A stretch of DNA of 64,000 bases. Source: Erigeron canadensis. Lineage: Eukaryota; Streptophyta; Magnoliopsida; Asterales; Asteraceae. Where the stretch lies: assembly GCF_010389155.1 (NCBI RefSeq), contig NC_057761.1, forward strand, positions 17,114,501 to 17,178,500, in the 5' to 3' direction. Shown here piece after piece: positions 12,425 to 24,600 of this stretch. The position numbers and the translations under genes are program-made. Each line of letters begins with the position of its first letter. Position 1 is the stretch's first letter. Under the pieces are notes generated by a model, which did not search any database, had not been told where the DNA came from, and saw only the letters and a list, made by a program, of their open reading frames with translations.

Positions 12425-13520
12425 TCACTCATGTTTTGCTGCCCATATTCCTCTTATGAAAATGAGCAGCGACTTCTTAAGTCAAAGTCATCAGCGAGCT
12501 CTTCCTTTTACTCGCTGATCCCTGATGCTTTGGGAAAAAGCATAACAAAAGTAATAGGGTGCTAAAAGTCCCTATCTAGTCCAGCAGCAAACGGCTGCTG
12601 GTAAAGACATCTAAAATCCGTTGATCCCTGATGCTTTGGGAAAAAGCATAACAAAAGTAATAGGGTGCTAAAAGTCCCTATCTAGTCCAGCAGCAAACGG
12701 CTGCTGGTAAAGACATCTAAAATCCGTTGATTCCTGATGCTTTGGGAAAAAGCATAACAAAAATAATAGGGTGCTGAAAGTCCCTATCTAGTCCAACAGC
12801 AAACGGCTGCTGGTAAAGACTGCTAAAATCCGTTGATGGCTGACAATTTGCCAAAAATTGTTTAATGCTCATCAGCATCTACCCTTTCTGTTTTTGTGGT
12901 GCTGATTAAAACTTGGTAACTATTATTTTTTTTTAAAAATAATACAACTCTTCAGTGAATACCTCAAGCCATCTGAGTGTATTCCACTACATGTTTTATT
13001 AATATTATATTATGTATGTCTCAAACAGTTACCTCGATTTCCTCCCAAATGGGCTACTTGTACACTATACAGCCGTATACACTCGAGTGTATTCGGCGTA
13101 TTGGTACATGTCTCATCAAACTATTTATTTACGTTACTCACATAAGTATTTTTGATTAATAAATAAAAACGTTTATTTGCACTACCATTGGTACAACATA
13201 AGCGTTATTTCTAGTTTTATTCATCAAATATCTTCATACTACGTATGTGAGAGAAAAAGTGACGGTTCACTTTTGCATACGTAGGGCCCACTCCCATACC
13301 ATATATATATATCCAATCATGTCTATATCCAACCTTTTACGTTTCATTCTCTCTAAACTCATATCTTTCTAAACTGCTAAAATCTCACAACTTCTTAAAG
13401 TTCTTTCAAATTCTCTTCAATTTCCTCTAATCTTTCATTCTCTCTAAAGTTCTTTCATTCTCTCTAAACTCCTCATATCATCTAATCACTCCTTTCAAAT
13501 CCTCACTTATAATATCTCAA
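12425..13520 (+). other. E1 spacer between pol and the accessory ORF
   Basis: This 1.1-kb noncoding stretch starts with the 106-bp repeat array (12515-12832). Its second half is rich in CTCTCTAAA and TCTTTCATT words and has a TATATATATATCC box at about 13302, roughly 210 bases before the ATG at 13521. That could be a promoter for separate expression of the downstream ORF, which is an inference only. Confidence 0.5.
12515..12832 (+). repeat. Three tandem 106-bp repeats, each with three potential hairpins
   Basis: Copies start at about 12516, 12622 and 12728 and are nearly identical. Each can fold ATGCTTT/AAAGCAT (7-bp stem, 5-base loop), TAGGG/CCCTA, and CCAGCAGC/GCTGCTGG (8-bp perfect stem, loop AAACG; one base of the stem is changed in copy 3). 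The array begins about 90 bases after the pol stop. Confidence 0.95.
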
Positions 13521-16500
13521 ATGGCTTCTTCATCTACACAATCTCCTCATGCTGAAAACATTGTTTCTGAAAGTGTTCCTGCCTATCTCACTTCCAAAGT
13601 ATATGATCTTGAAGGGATTTCATCTTCTCCTCTCGTTTTTTTTCAAGCTTCAAAGCTGACAGTCAAAGCAAATAACTATCTTGGATCTCATGGAGTACCC
13701 AAGAATGTAGAAGGGTACTACTCTATGATGGATTTCATCATGGGGTGTGACGTCAGAAGGGCTCTGTACAGAGACCCTGGTGAGATGCCTCTTCATCTTT
13801 TAAGAGAGTTTTGGTGGACGTGCACATATGATAAGGTGAATGATACCATTACTGGCACGGTACTGAAGAGAAAGTACAGTATTGACATCATTGTTAACTC
13901 ACTGAGGAGGGCTCTTCGCCTCCCTCAGCAATCTGAAGAGCGTCCATTCGTTGGTGGTGTTCCAAACCAAGTATGGAAGGATTGGCTAGCCTCCATTGGA
14001 TATGGTACAAATATGGAGCCAGTGCAAGCTGTGCACAGCAATCCTCAAAAGAAGTTTCTGCCGGGGATATGGAGGTTGCTGTTCACCTATGTCATACAAT
14101 GTCTCGGTGGGAACAGTGGCTCATTCGATCAAGCCACTGCTGGCCAGATGCAGATTATCTATGCTCTGGCACATGGACGTTTCTTGGACTTTGCTGCAGT
14201 TATTTTTGAAGATCTTAAAGGCACGGTCACTATTAAAAACAGATGGAGTTCAGTGCCTTTTGCTCGATTTCTCTCACTTATCTTCAAAATTGAGTTGGGA
14301 AATGAATATATCATTGGTGGATCTAACTACATCAACTCTCCAAGGATCGCCAACACTGTCTATAAGACTCCAGCATGCGATCCTGAACTATTTGAAGCAA
14401 GATATGCTGAGCTCACTCCTGCAATGTATCAGGTAGTACTCACTGTCTATCCTGAGCAGTATGCCCCTAACCCTGCTGGAGCTAGTGTGCTGGTAATCCC
14501 CCCAGCAGCCTCCAAAGCTCCCAAGAAAACCAAAAAGAAATTGAAAAAACTCTCTTCCATCTCACCTCCTGCTGTTGTCCCAACACAGCAGCAGCGAGTA
14601 TCAAAGGGCCCAACCACTAAGGTTAAGAAGTCCTCATGGCCCAAGGACATTAGAAACCCAGCCAACCCATCAGCAGTCTCCCAACAGACTGCTGACGAGA
14701 ATATGGGAAACAGTGAACAGCCACCTCAAACTTCTGTAGGCGAGGTTGGTGTAGATATTGGGTCAACCCAGCCCACTAGAGTTGAGTCAACCACTCCTAT
14801 AATTCCTCCCTCTTCTCAACCTTCTGAGTCGCTGACAGCAGCCAGATCACAGGTGTTGCTAGAGTCAGCAAATTCTACGGCCAATGATGAGTTGGTGTAA
14901 CAACACACTGACTCTGAGGCACCCGGTTCCCCTAACCCCTTAAATTTCTCTATTGAAGAAAGGTTGGTTGAAGGTGAAGGTGGTGCTGAAGTTGTTGAAG
15001 GTGAGAATGTTGTTGAAGGTGGTGTTGGTGTTGGTACAAATAATGAAGAGACAATTGCTGGTGAAAACCCTAAAGGCACAAATGACTATATGGATGAAGG
15101 TGTAGAAAGTGTTGGATTTGATGTGGCGGATGATGAGATGTTTGATGATGAGGAGAGTGAGTTTGAACTAGAAGAGTTCACCATTGATGAATTCCAGCTG
15201 GACTCCTCCACCCATGCTGATGAACAACTTGCTAGTGACTTGGAGGAGGATGCTGACGAGGACACTGCTGCTGCTGCTAATGATAATGCAGTAGTTGTCT
15301 CTCCTGAACTGGCTGCTGCTGATGACAATGCAGCAACCCCTATTGAAACTCAAACTGAAGTAGCTGTTGGAATAAGCACGGAGGTTATGATTGATGCACC
15401 TGCTGGTGGGGCAAAACCAGCAGTGATGGCATTTGACAATATGCCTGCACTAAGGATGCCTTCCTTCAGCATGCCCTCTTCCTTCCCTAGCATGTTTGAA
15501 AGTCAACCTGCTAGCAAGTCTGCCAATATTCCATTGACTGCCAAAGAATTGAGCCTTGCTTACAATACCCATTCTTCTGAAAGGCTTGCCAGGATTGAAG
15601 AAACGTTGAATGACATATCCAAGGTTGCTCATCTAGCTATTGAAATAAAAGATCATGAAGATGGCGCCTTGGTACGTACACTAAAGAGCTGGTATGTCAG
15701 GCAGCAGGAAAACAGTTCCAGCATCGAAAGCATCAAAGAAAAATCTATCTCCCTAGCTGCTGATCAAGAAAAACTGCCCACTTCTCTCTCTTCTATCAAA
15801 AAAGATCAGCAGATTATTCTGGGGACAACTCGATCGCTGTGCAAATCAGGGAATGCCACCAAAGTTATGGCTATGAAGGCATCCACAAACAGCACCTCAG
15901 CAGCTGCTGAAGTTGAAAAGCTTGCTGACCGGTCTCTCCACTTATCTCCCAAGTTGAAGACAACACCAAGGCCATCCATGCCTTGGATACTCGTGTGGCC
16001 AGTCTTCCTCCTCCTCAAGCTTCATTCACTGAGCATGATCGTAAGTGCCAGCAAAAGTTGGAAACAGAGGTTGCTAAAATAAAGAACCTGCTGACCTAAC
16101 TTCTGAATAAGAAAGATGCACCAGCAGCAGTAGTGGAGGTAGTTATCAATGATACTACCTCCAAGGGGGAGAAACTTGATGCTGCTCTCTATGATCTTGT
16201 CTCTGAAGCAGTTAAGAAGGCTGCTAATGATTTTATTGAAGAAACTGTTGACAAGATCATCGATGAAGATGACAATACTTGTACAGCCACCGAAACTACC
16301 AATAATGAAAGGGCAATAGTGGTTGTACAAGACGTGGAAAGTGATGTTGTTCCCCCTGCTGGTGCTGAGGGGGAGCAACAATTAATGGTGATTAATGCTC
16401 CCCAAGATGATACAGCTGCTGAAGAAGTGCTCAGCCCTCGTACTATCGCAGCAGGTCAGGAAGCTGCCAGACAACAAATGTTAGAAAGAATGGGGGCTGA

Positions 16501-17599
16501 AGCAACAAGGGTTCCAGCCAGTATGAGACTGGAATATTATCTCAATGCTGACAATCTCTCCATCATCTCCCCAGCAGGTAATCAATTCCAAGTGATTGAC
16601 ATTCTTGCTCTAACTGCTGAGGGAAAAACTCAACAAGAGGCACTGGAGGAGCTTGATAGAAAGAAAGTGAATGAAGAAAATGAAAAGAAAAATTTGGAGC
16701 TCATTGCCAGGATGGCCCTTGCTGAAAGAGATGAGATGGATGGTGAGCAGAGAATGCTACTACTCACTGGTGGGCCTGAGGCTTTGTACAGACAAAAACA
16801 AGCCTATGTTGAACAGCAGGTCAAGGAAAAGAGGGAAAATTTTGAAAGAGAAAAAGCCAGGTGGTTGGGAATCATGGAAGAAAGGAAAAGGCCTGAAAAA
16901 ATTGTTGCTGTGGAGGTTAGAAAAGCTGCTATGGGAACACAGACAAATCTCAAGTTCAGGAGGGAAGGTCTTCCCACTCCAGTAAAACTAATGAATGTGA
17001 AGCTGAAGAACCTTGGGGTGTCTGAATGGTTTGAAGTATATATGTTGATCAAAGATAAGAAGGCTGCTAGCTATGATCACCTTCAAGACATGCTTAAGAG
17101 ATTTTTCGAAAGGGTACTGGAGTATGAAACTAAATTCAAGGAAGATCTTCCCTTTCTGAGAACTATATTCGGCACTCCAGCAGCTGTTTCTCAGACAGTA
17201 GGCAGAAGGGCACCCAAAAGGAAGCATGCTAACAGACCCCTGTCTGCTGACCTCCCTCCAATTCCCACCGATGCTGGCTTGAACCTAAGGCTTCCCCCGA
17301 GAGCTTATTTTGAAGAAGGAAGGGTATTGGAGCAACCTGCTGGCATCTTCTTCAACAATTTTGCAAATGATCAACTATTTTTTCGCCTTGAAGAGATGGA
17401 AAGGGCTTCTACTGGATTTCTGGTTGGATTAAGGAAAAGATTTGCAAAAATGGCTTGTGCCAGACCAGTAGTCAGCAGAATAGATGAAGAGCTGATGAAG
17501 CCCCACAGGTTGAGTGATCCAGTGCTGAGGATAGCAAAGCAAGAAGAAGCATTTGAGATTGAAGCTGCTATGGCGTCCTCGAGTACTTTTCATATGTAA
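13521..17599 (+). pseudogene. E1 accessory 3' ORF of about 1,350 codons (Sirevirus extra ORF)
   Basis: The ORF starts MASSSTQSPHAENIVSES. Its N-terminal domain of about 270 residues contains LLREFWW, a GIW motif, GSFDQ and IFEDLKGTV. It resembles the domain labelled putative plant transposon protein in databases. A Lys/Pro-rich linker, an acidic Val/Glu/Asp-rich part, a coiled-coil-prone central part (15600-16900) and a C-terminal domain follow (LKNLGVSEWFEVYML; PAGIFFNNFANDQLFFRLEE). It is broken by TAA at 14898-14900, a frameshift near 15900-15960 and TAA at about 16097. I see no signal peptide, no clear membrane anchor and no furin-like site, so calling it an envelope is not supported, although SIRE1-type elements carry an env-like ORF at this place. 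EB has a homologue at 44863-49258. Function unknown. Confidence 0.75.
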
Positions 17600-17702
17600 A
17601 TTATAAATGATGTAACATTACTTTTGTATGAAATAAAGATCCTTCCTCTTCCACTATATGTTTTCTTAAGTAATTTCCATCCAGCAAGTCTCCTCAGCTA
17701 AT

Positions 17703-18362
17703 AGGGGGAGATTGTTAAGTCTGGGATTCGTTGAAGAAGACTTGCTCGCTGACACATGTCGTCAGCAAGTCTTTAGCAAGTCATTAGCAGGTGAAGTGAC
17801 GCCTTCAGCAAGTTGAATACCACAACATGGTCATGGCGGGAAAAATTCAAATCAAATGAAGACAATAAGTCACATGGTGGTTAACCAACTGTAATTTGCC
17901 TTGAATGGCAAAGGTACATGTTGGGACCAAAGCAAGGGTTCTCTCTCTCTCATACCCGATTTGGTATAGAAGACAAGAGCACATGATTCAAGTACCATGA
18001 GCCAATTGGATGTCGACAAACCACCATCAAGTCACCATCAAAGAAGGCTGTGTTGCCCTTATTCTTCTCTATATAAAGCAACACAGGCACATTGTATCAA
18101 GCGTGTTAGTCACCTTGAAAGTGTGTGTCACTTGTAATTGCTTAAGTTTTTAGTGTGTCTAGATTTAGCAATTATCTTTGTTCTTTTGTATTCTTGTAAG
18201 TCAAGTGTTTAAGATCAACCATGTATTCATCGTTTAATCAATGATACATATGATTATCCTTGCATTGATGTACTACAATTGAACTTCGCATTGTTCTTGT
18301 TATTTACTTGCTTACTTACTTTCTTGTCTAATTAATTAAAACCATAAGTTGTGCATTCGTGG
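17703..18362 (+). mobile_element. E1 polypurine tract and 3' LTR
   Basis: AGGGGGAGAT at 17703-17712 is the primer site for plus-strand synthesis and is followed at once by the LTR start TGTTAAGTC at 17713. A perfect 10-bp inverted repeat (17737-17746 and 17764-17773) lies near the LTR start. TATATAAAG at 18070-18078 is the probable promoter TATA box. The LTR fades at about 18362 (compare AAGTTGTGCATTC with AAGTTGTATTCACC near the end of the EB LTR), so its last bases appear lost. Confidence 0.75.
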
Positions 18363-18640
18363 ACCATTACATATTGAATCGAATCGATTTCTACAAATGT
18401 CTTTACTAAGGCTCATGTAAAGCTAATACCAATTCGTAAAGTAATTGAAGGTGAATTCAGATATATCCAAATACTCAACGATTGACATATTTTTATTTTC
18501 CAAGATAAATATGATCTCATTCAGATGTATACAAACTTTTTGCCGATAACTATACTATAATGAAGGATAAAATTACAAATGACGTGTGCTTCTAAAATGT
18601 ACGATTTTCCGTTTAAAAAAATGAGCAAAATGTCGTACAT
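18363..18640. other. 3' flank of the aspartyl-tRNA synthetase gene
   Basis: AT-rich noncoding sequence between the E1 LTR and the AspRS stop codon; it probably contains the AspRS 3' UTR. Nothing else was recognised. Confidence 0.4.
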
Positions 18641-21600
18641 CTATTGAAGACGATAAGAGAGGTCTCGGAGTTGTTGAGGATCAACCTCTGAAGGTGAACG
18701 AGTAAGAGCACATTGTGCTGTGGTGGTTTTGGGAAAAGCTATCACGTCCCTTATTGAACTGCTACCACTCAGTAGCATCACCAGTCAATCTAAACCAAAA
18801 GCAATTCCTCCTGGAAACCAGTGCAACTAGATCAGTTCAAACTTCCCATACCATATAATAGGTGATATATGCAGTGATTCTACAATATGACTCTCGAAGT
18901 CAAGCATATTTGATCGACAAGTTTCAGACTGGAATATCAACATATCCTTGAAGCCTTTTCAAGTTATTCTAAATGCAAAAATATAGTCATTTGACCTTTA
19001 GAAGTCTTTCTTACCGTGTGGAGGCACACCCATGTCCAAAGCCTCTAGTAGATATCCAAACTTTGCTTCAGCCTACAAATAAATAATTAAATATAACATG
19101 TAGTAGTTAAATAATAGACAGTAAATTTATCAGGTTCAATCAGCATGCCATTATAAGTCATATCTCCTCACCTGCTCAGGGGAAATGCCAACAATTTCTA
19201 GAACCTTTTGCTGGACATCGCGCCTAAAAACTCTCAAACTTCCTCCACCGATCTAGAAACAGAAATATAACTAGTTAAAAGAAAACTTTCACATTTTAAT
19301 GAGACTGTGGTTCCTGTTTATCATCTATAGATCATATCTAAGGGAATAGTACATTACTTATTTACTACTTCCCTTGACCACATTGTAAATAGTGTTTAAC
19401 AAAACGTCTCTGTTTTCTCACAACATGTCCTTGGCCATCTTTTCTGTTATATAATCAGAAAGCTCCAAAGACTCATCTAACTATCCAATTATTATAGCTT
19501 GAACAGAAGCACACTCGGAAACTATTTTCTACATCCTGTTTTAGCCAAAACTGATTATCTGAAACTGGTTATTTAGTGTCATACAATCACCCTCAATATA
19601 CACATTCAAACACCTCCTCAAACCTCATACTACACAAACATCTCCAACGTTAAAAATTACCTCAACTCCATTGTAGACCATGTCATAAGCCAAGGCACGA
19701 GCAGAAGCAAGATCATTCATGTCTTCAGGATTTGGCGCAGCAAATGGGTGATGAAGTGCCTGCAAAGTTAATATGATCATGTTTTATAAGCACTAAAAAT
19801 AAACCTTTATGTTACTATTATATATCTATATATATTTACCAACACTTATTCGTTATAGTACAAACCTCAAGCCTCTGCTCAATGTCATTCCATTCAAACA
19901 TGGGGAAATCTGTTACCCACAAGATAGAGTGCTTAGACTGCATATGAAAATAACAGTTTACTACAATATTCACACATACGAAAAGTATGAAGATGAGTGA
20001 GTCAGTGGATTAGCTTAAGAACTCACATTGTCAACCAAGCCCAACATGTTGGCTACATACATCCTGAGCCGGTCTAACGTTTTGTTAACCAATACACTAG
20101 GACCCACAACAAACAAAATAAGATCACCCGGTCCAGCCTCACATCTTTTTAGAAATAGCTCTTTTTTCGTGGGATCCAAACTTGATGTTAGTGCAGGAAC
20201 CCCTTCAAGTTGACCTACAAGGAAAAAACGTTAAAATATCCATCAATCCTTGTCTGTGTGACTTAAAAAGGAGTATCCACATCCAGGAATGTGGATATGG
20301 ATGTGATAAATTTCGTCTCCAAATACATATAATGTATATAGCATACATCATCTATTTGTATATACTAAAGGTTATTAATAGTACAACTTATTAGACTGAC
20401 TTGGATTATAGTTTATCTAAAACAAGTCAAACAGGGAAAAAATTTTTAAATGCCATGGTTTTCCAAAAGAAAATGATCAAATCTGTCGAGCAGGTGAAAT
20501 GCAGTCCAAAGTGTACTTCAAATGCATTAAACCTCCTGACTCGATTAATTCACATTATATCTTACGCTTTAGCAATGATAGTAAAGTTTTTGACATAAGT
20601 AAGGTTTGCGAACAACCAGAATTTACCCGATTTGACCCCCACTATAAAACAATCCCTTTGACCCAAACACCTTGACCCATTACCCAACCAACTTGTGCTG
20701 GAACATAAATCACATAATATTAGCTATTACCATCTTCCAAGATCTTCAAAAATGGCAAACCCTTTGCCCCAGATTTGATTGCTTCACTGACAATGTCACC
20801 TTTCTTCAGAGCAGTGTTAGAAAAAGCTTTGGCTCCTGAAGGCACACGGATTACTTTGACAATTCCACCATCACTTATAGCATCTGTGAAAACTTTGAAC
20901 GAAGAATCTGAGAAGATATCAGATACCTGTAATTGTAACAATAACAAAAGGGGTTACATGAATCTTCTACAACAAAGCAGAAAGCAAGTTTGTACTAAGA
21001 ACTCAGTATTATTACATCTTTGAGTTCAAGATCAAAACGGGTGTCTGGCCTGTCGGAAAGCAGAAAGCAAGTTTGTACTAAGAACTCAGTACTATTACAT
21101 CTTTGAGTTCAAGATCAAAACGGGTGTCTGGCCTGTCAGAACCATAACGACTCATTGCTTCAGCATATGTAAGCTTTGGGAAAGGATTTGGTAGCTCAAC
21201 ACCTTTTATATCCAGAAAAACCTGAAATATGCCACGAGTTTATCCCTTAAGATAAAAGTAAACTAGCAAATTACTGAAGAACAAGAGGTTTTTGGATGTG
21301 CATATTTTGAAGTAATGAGGTGATTTTGAAACATTAGTTATAATAATCAGATAATCAGATTCAATATGAAACGGTAAAGTGGGTTATGAACTGTTTCCTA
21401 TTTTTACATTTCCTTCACATTTACAAAAAATTTTAAAAAAAAAGGAGAATCCAGTCTAACTTTGAGTAAACAATGGAAAGGGAAAAAAGCTTAAAATCCA
21501 TCTTCTTTCATAGCATATAAAGTGTTCATAACCTTTCTAATCAAGTCTTCGTTGAGGCTTAACATGTCCTCATGAGGAGTGAAAGCCAACTCCATATCCA

Positions 21601-24600
21601 GTTGTGTAAATTCAGGTTGTCTATCTGCCCTTAAATCTTCATCCCTAAAACACCTGTCATAAAACTATAGTGAATTAGTTGAATAAGCACAGTGGAGTAA
21701 AGTATGGGCACTGTCAACGAACAGCTTATAATAAACAGAAAAAAGAAGATAAAAAGAGACCTTGCTATTTGATAGTATTTGTCGAAACCAGAGACCATAA
21801 GCATTTGCTTGAACAGCTGTGGACTCTGAGGCAAAGCATAGAACGTTCCTGGCTTCATAAAGTAAGCAAGTGTGATTCAGAATATAATATAACAATCCTG
21901 AATAGATACAAATATCTAAAGATTTTCTATCTGATAGTTCCAAGAAATAAAACATTTATAATTGTTCCCCTCTATCTTGATTGTACATTTTCAATCATTT
22001 TAAGCACTTTGTGCAAACAGAAAAGAACCTTTAATAATAGCGACCCCCGTTGACTTCCTTACAACTTACTAACCTCTACTTTTACCAACATTCCACTAAA
22101 TACGAAAACCTGGTCACCAAAACATCAAGAGATACTTTCTACTTTGCTCTTCCATTAAACCCCAAATTTGATGTTTCATTTGATGAAAAATTAGCCTTTT
22201 ATATAAGCCATAAGTACCTAATTTACATCAAAATGATTTTCTATATTGGTGATTCACCAAGCACAGCCATTAGGTATGTTGTAAGCAAATAGATGAAGTC
22301 ATCCTCATAGAAAGAGCTAATGATAACTTCTTAGTAGCAAGAATAGAGTGCTTGACTAAAACTCTAAAGCAACGGCCAGGCAGATAGAATTTTCTTATAC
22401 ATTTATAGTCAACCTTATAGAATGTGCCTTCTGGAGTAAGGGTGAAGACTACAGAGTGAGTTCTTCAATGATGTATAATAACACTCGAATGCAACTGTGT
22501 AAAATTATGGTATTTTGTAATCCAAAATGTTACACCAGTTTTGTCGAAGTTCAATTCCTATTTGTGATGTATAATAACACTAGAATGCGGCTGTGTAAAC
22601 TTACAGTATTTTGTAATCCAAAATGTTACACCAATTTTGTCAAAGTTAAATTCCTATATGGCAAACCCTATGTGCTCTAAGCTTTTATATAAGTAGACTG
22701 TCTTTAACATATAAAACTTTAACCAAGCTGAAAGCTTTTCGTAAACCAAATAATGTTGGTTGAAAAATAAATGTCCGTTGAAGATGCAAATATCGCGTAT
22801 TGTAAATTTTAAGATGTAGTCACTTCATAGACATATATCCAAGAAAAACAGTGCATTCTCTTCGGAGACACAATAAAAGGAAGAAATGTTTGGAATGCAT
22901 CAAACACGCTGCGGAGTGAAAACCAATGACACGATTTCCAGGGGCGGGGCTTTCTCGTGCCTCGGGTTTCTATACTTGGCACGAGTTTTTTGACCTTTTT
23001 ACAGTCCTCGCGGTTAAAGCTACAAGAGAGATCTAGGATGAGTGGATTTGTTTTAGTTCTTGTATTTGCAAACTTTTGCTTCTAGACTCTTGCTAGTGGC
23101 GTTTACTTGATAGAATCTTAAGTTAAAAAAAAAAGGAAGAAATGTAAATCATCTCGAAAATGGGTCTTCTGTTAGACAATCAACTGGTAAAATATTATTG
23201 AAATGTTCTATAATTTATCTAAGCATGTAGAAGCAATAATCTGTTAGACAATTATGTCAAGTCATTTATCGTGATTTATAGCCTTTACGCTCCAAATGTT
23301 ATACATGCATTCAAAAAAAATCTGGAAGGCAGCGAGTCTTATATCATCAGTAATCACGACAGTAGATAGACTTAACTCGTATGTTTTTATGAAATTCTTT
23401 TATCATATTCCTAGTTGAATGTAGCTTTAGACTAATTAGATGAGCCTCAGAAATGCCCTTATTTTAAGTAATTGAGGTTAAAATGTAGTGTTAAACTAGC
23501 ATCATGTCACTTATAACTGACTTTTTCCAACTCACATAATATAACATATAGCTCAAGTAATGTGGAGTCCACAATGAGGAAACGTATGAATACAAGAGTA
23601 TATGGACATATGGAATAACAAATTAATCAGTTCACATCATATGCAAAATTAGCTACAAAAAATGCATGATGAATGTTTAATACAATGTTATACCTGAACT
23701 CTTGATGGAACCAAATAATCCTGAGCACCTTCAGGAGTTGAACTAGAGAGTATTGGAGTCTCAATCTACCTTACACCCATGAAAAAGTCAAGATCAAAAC
23801 AAAGTGGATAAACACCTTTTTTTTAAAAAAAAATGGTTTGTGTTTGAAGGGCTGAAACTTGAGGTTATCAGTAAAGTACCTCCACAAAACCATGCACATC
23901 TTCTAAATACCGTCGGATAAGCTTCACCACTTGATGTCGCAGCATGATGTTGGAATTCATTTGTGGTCGACGTAAATCAAGGCAACGGTACCTACAAAAT
24001 TGATTTTAAAACCTTTAACCAAAAGAGTGTCCCGAAAACAAGAATCCATCTTTAATATAATTTTTTCCAAATATTAACAATATTGACTAGAAGGCATAGC
24101 CTGATTTGTCCATTCATGCTATGTTTAGTTGGCTAAAAACAGAATTTGTCTGATGGGTGGAACAGTACAAATGCATAAGAATACCTTAATGTATAAAACC
24201 TTCTAAAAATGTTGTTTATGATATTAGAGTGTTATGAACATGGTAAAGTCTTTGTAATCATATTTGATGCTGACTGGTACCAAAAAGGAAGTTGCTATCA
24301 CCAGTTACCCAATCAACCCAATAAGCAATCTCTGGTAATCAGAATTACAAAGGACAGTATGTGAATGTAATGTGGGAGTGGCAAAAGATGCATGCTTTCT
24401 AACAACTTTAAACAAGATATTCATGTGGAATTATAAAGATATGTGATATATACCTCAAGCGAATCTCCTCTTTTATAGAATCTTTAGCATCATCTGAACT
24501 GGTAACCAAAAACGGTAACTTAGCCCTCACTGAATTCAACACTTGGACTTGCTCTGCAGTGACCTGAAGCATATACCTACCATTAAATTTCAACACAGAT

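Larger units (their letters stand above)
9361..18362 (+). mobile_element. E1: 5'-truncated Sirevirus-type Copia retrotransposon with an extra 3' ORF
   Basis: In order: GAG-pre-integrase, integrase, reverse transcriptase and RNase H (Copia order), a noncoding spacer with three 106-bp repeats, a very long accessory ORF, a polypurine tract and one LTR. The 5' LTR, primer-binding site, gag and protease are absent; the left end falls in an intron of the RPA-like gene at about 9313-9370. The Sirevirus assignment rests on pol motifs ([28 protein letters not shown]...LGMLN) and on the downstream ORF. The exact left end and any target-site duplication could not be fixed. Confidence 0.85.

Noticed and set aside
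13521..17599. Naming the accessory ORF an envelope gene
   Set aside because: No signal peptide, no clear transmembrane helix and no cleavage site could be seen; the position alone is not enough.
22456..22680. Small repeat protein in AspRS intron 5
   Set aside because: The ORF is produced by a 96-bp tandem duplication in an intron and has no protein-like features.
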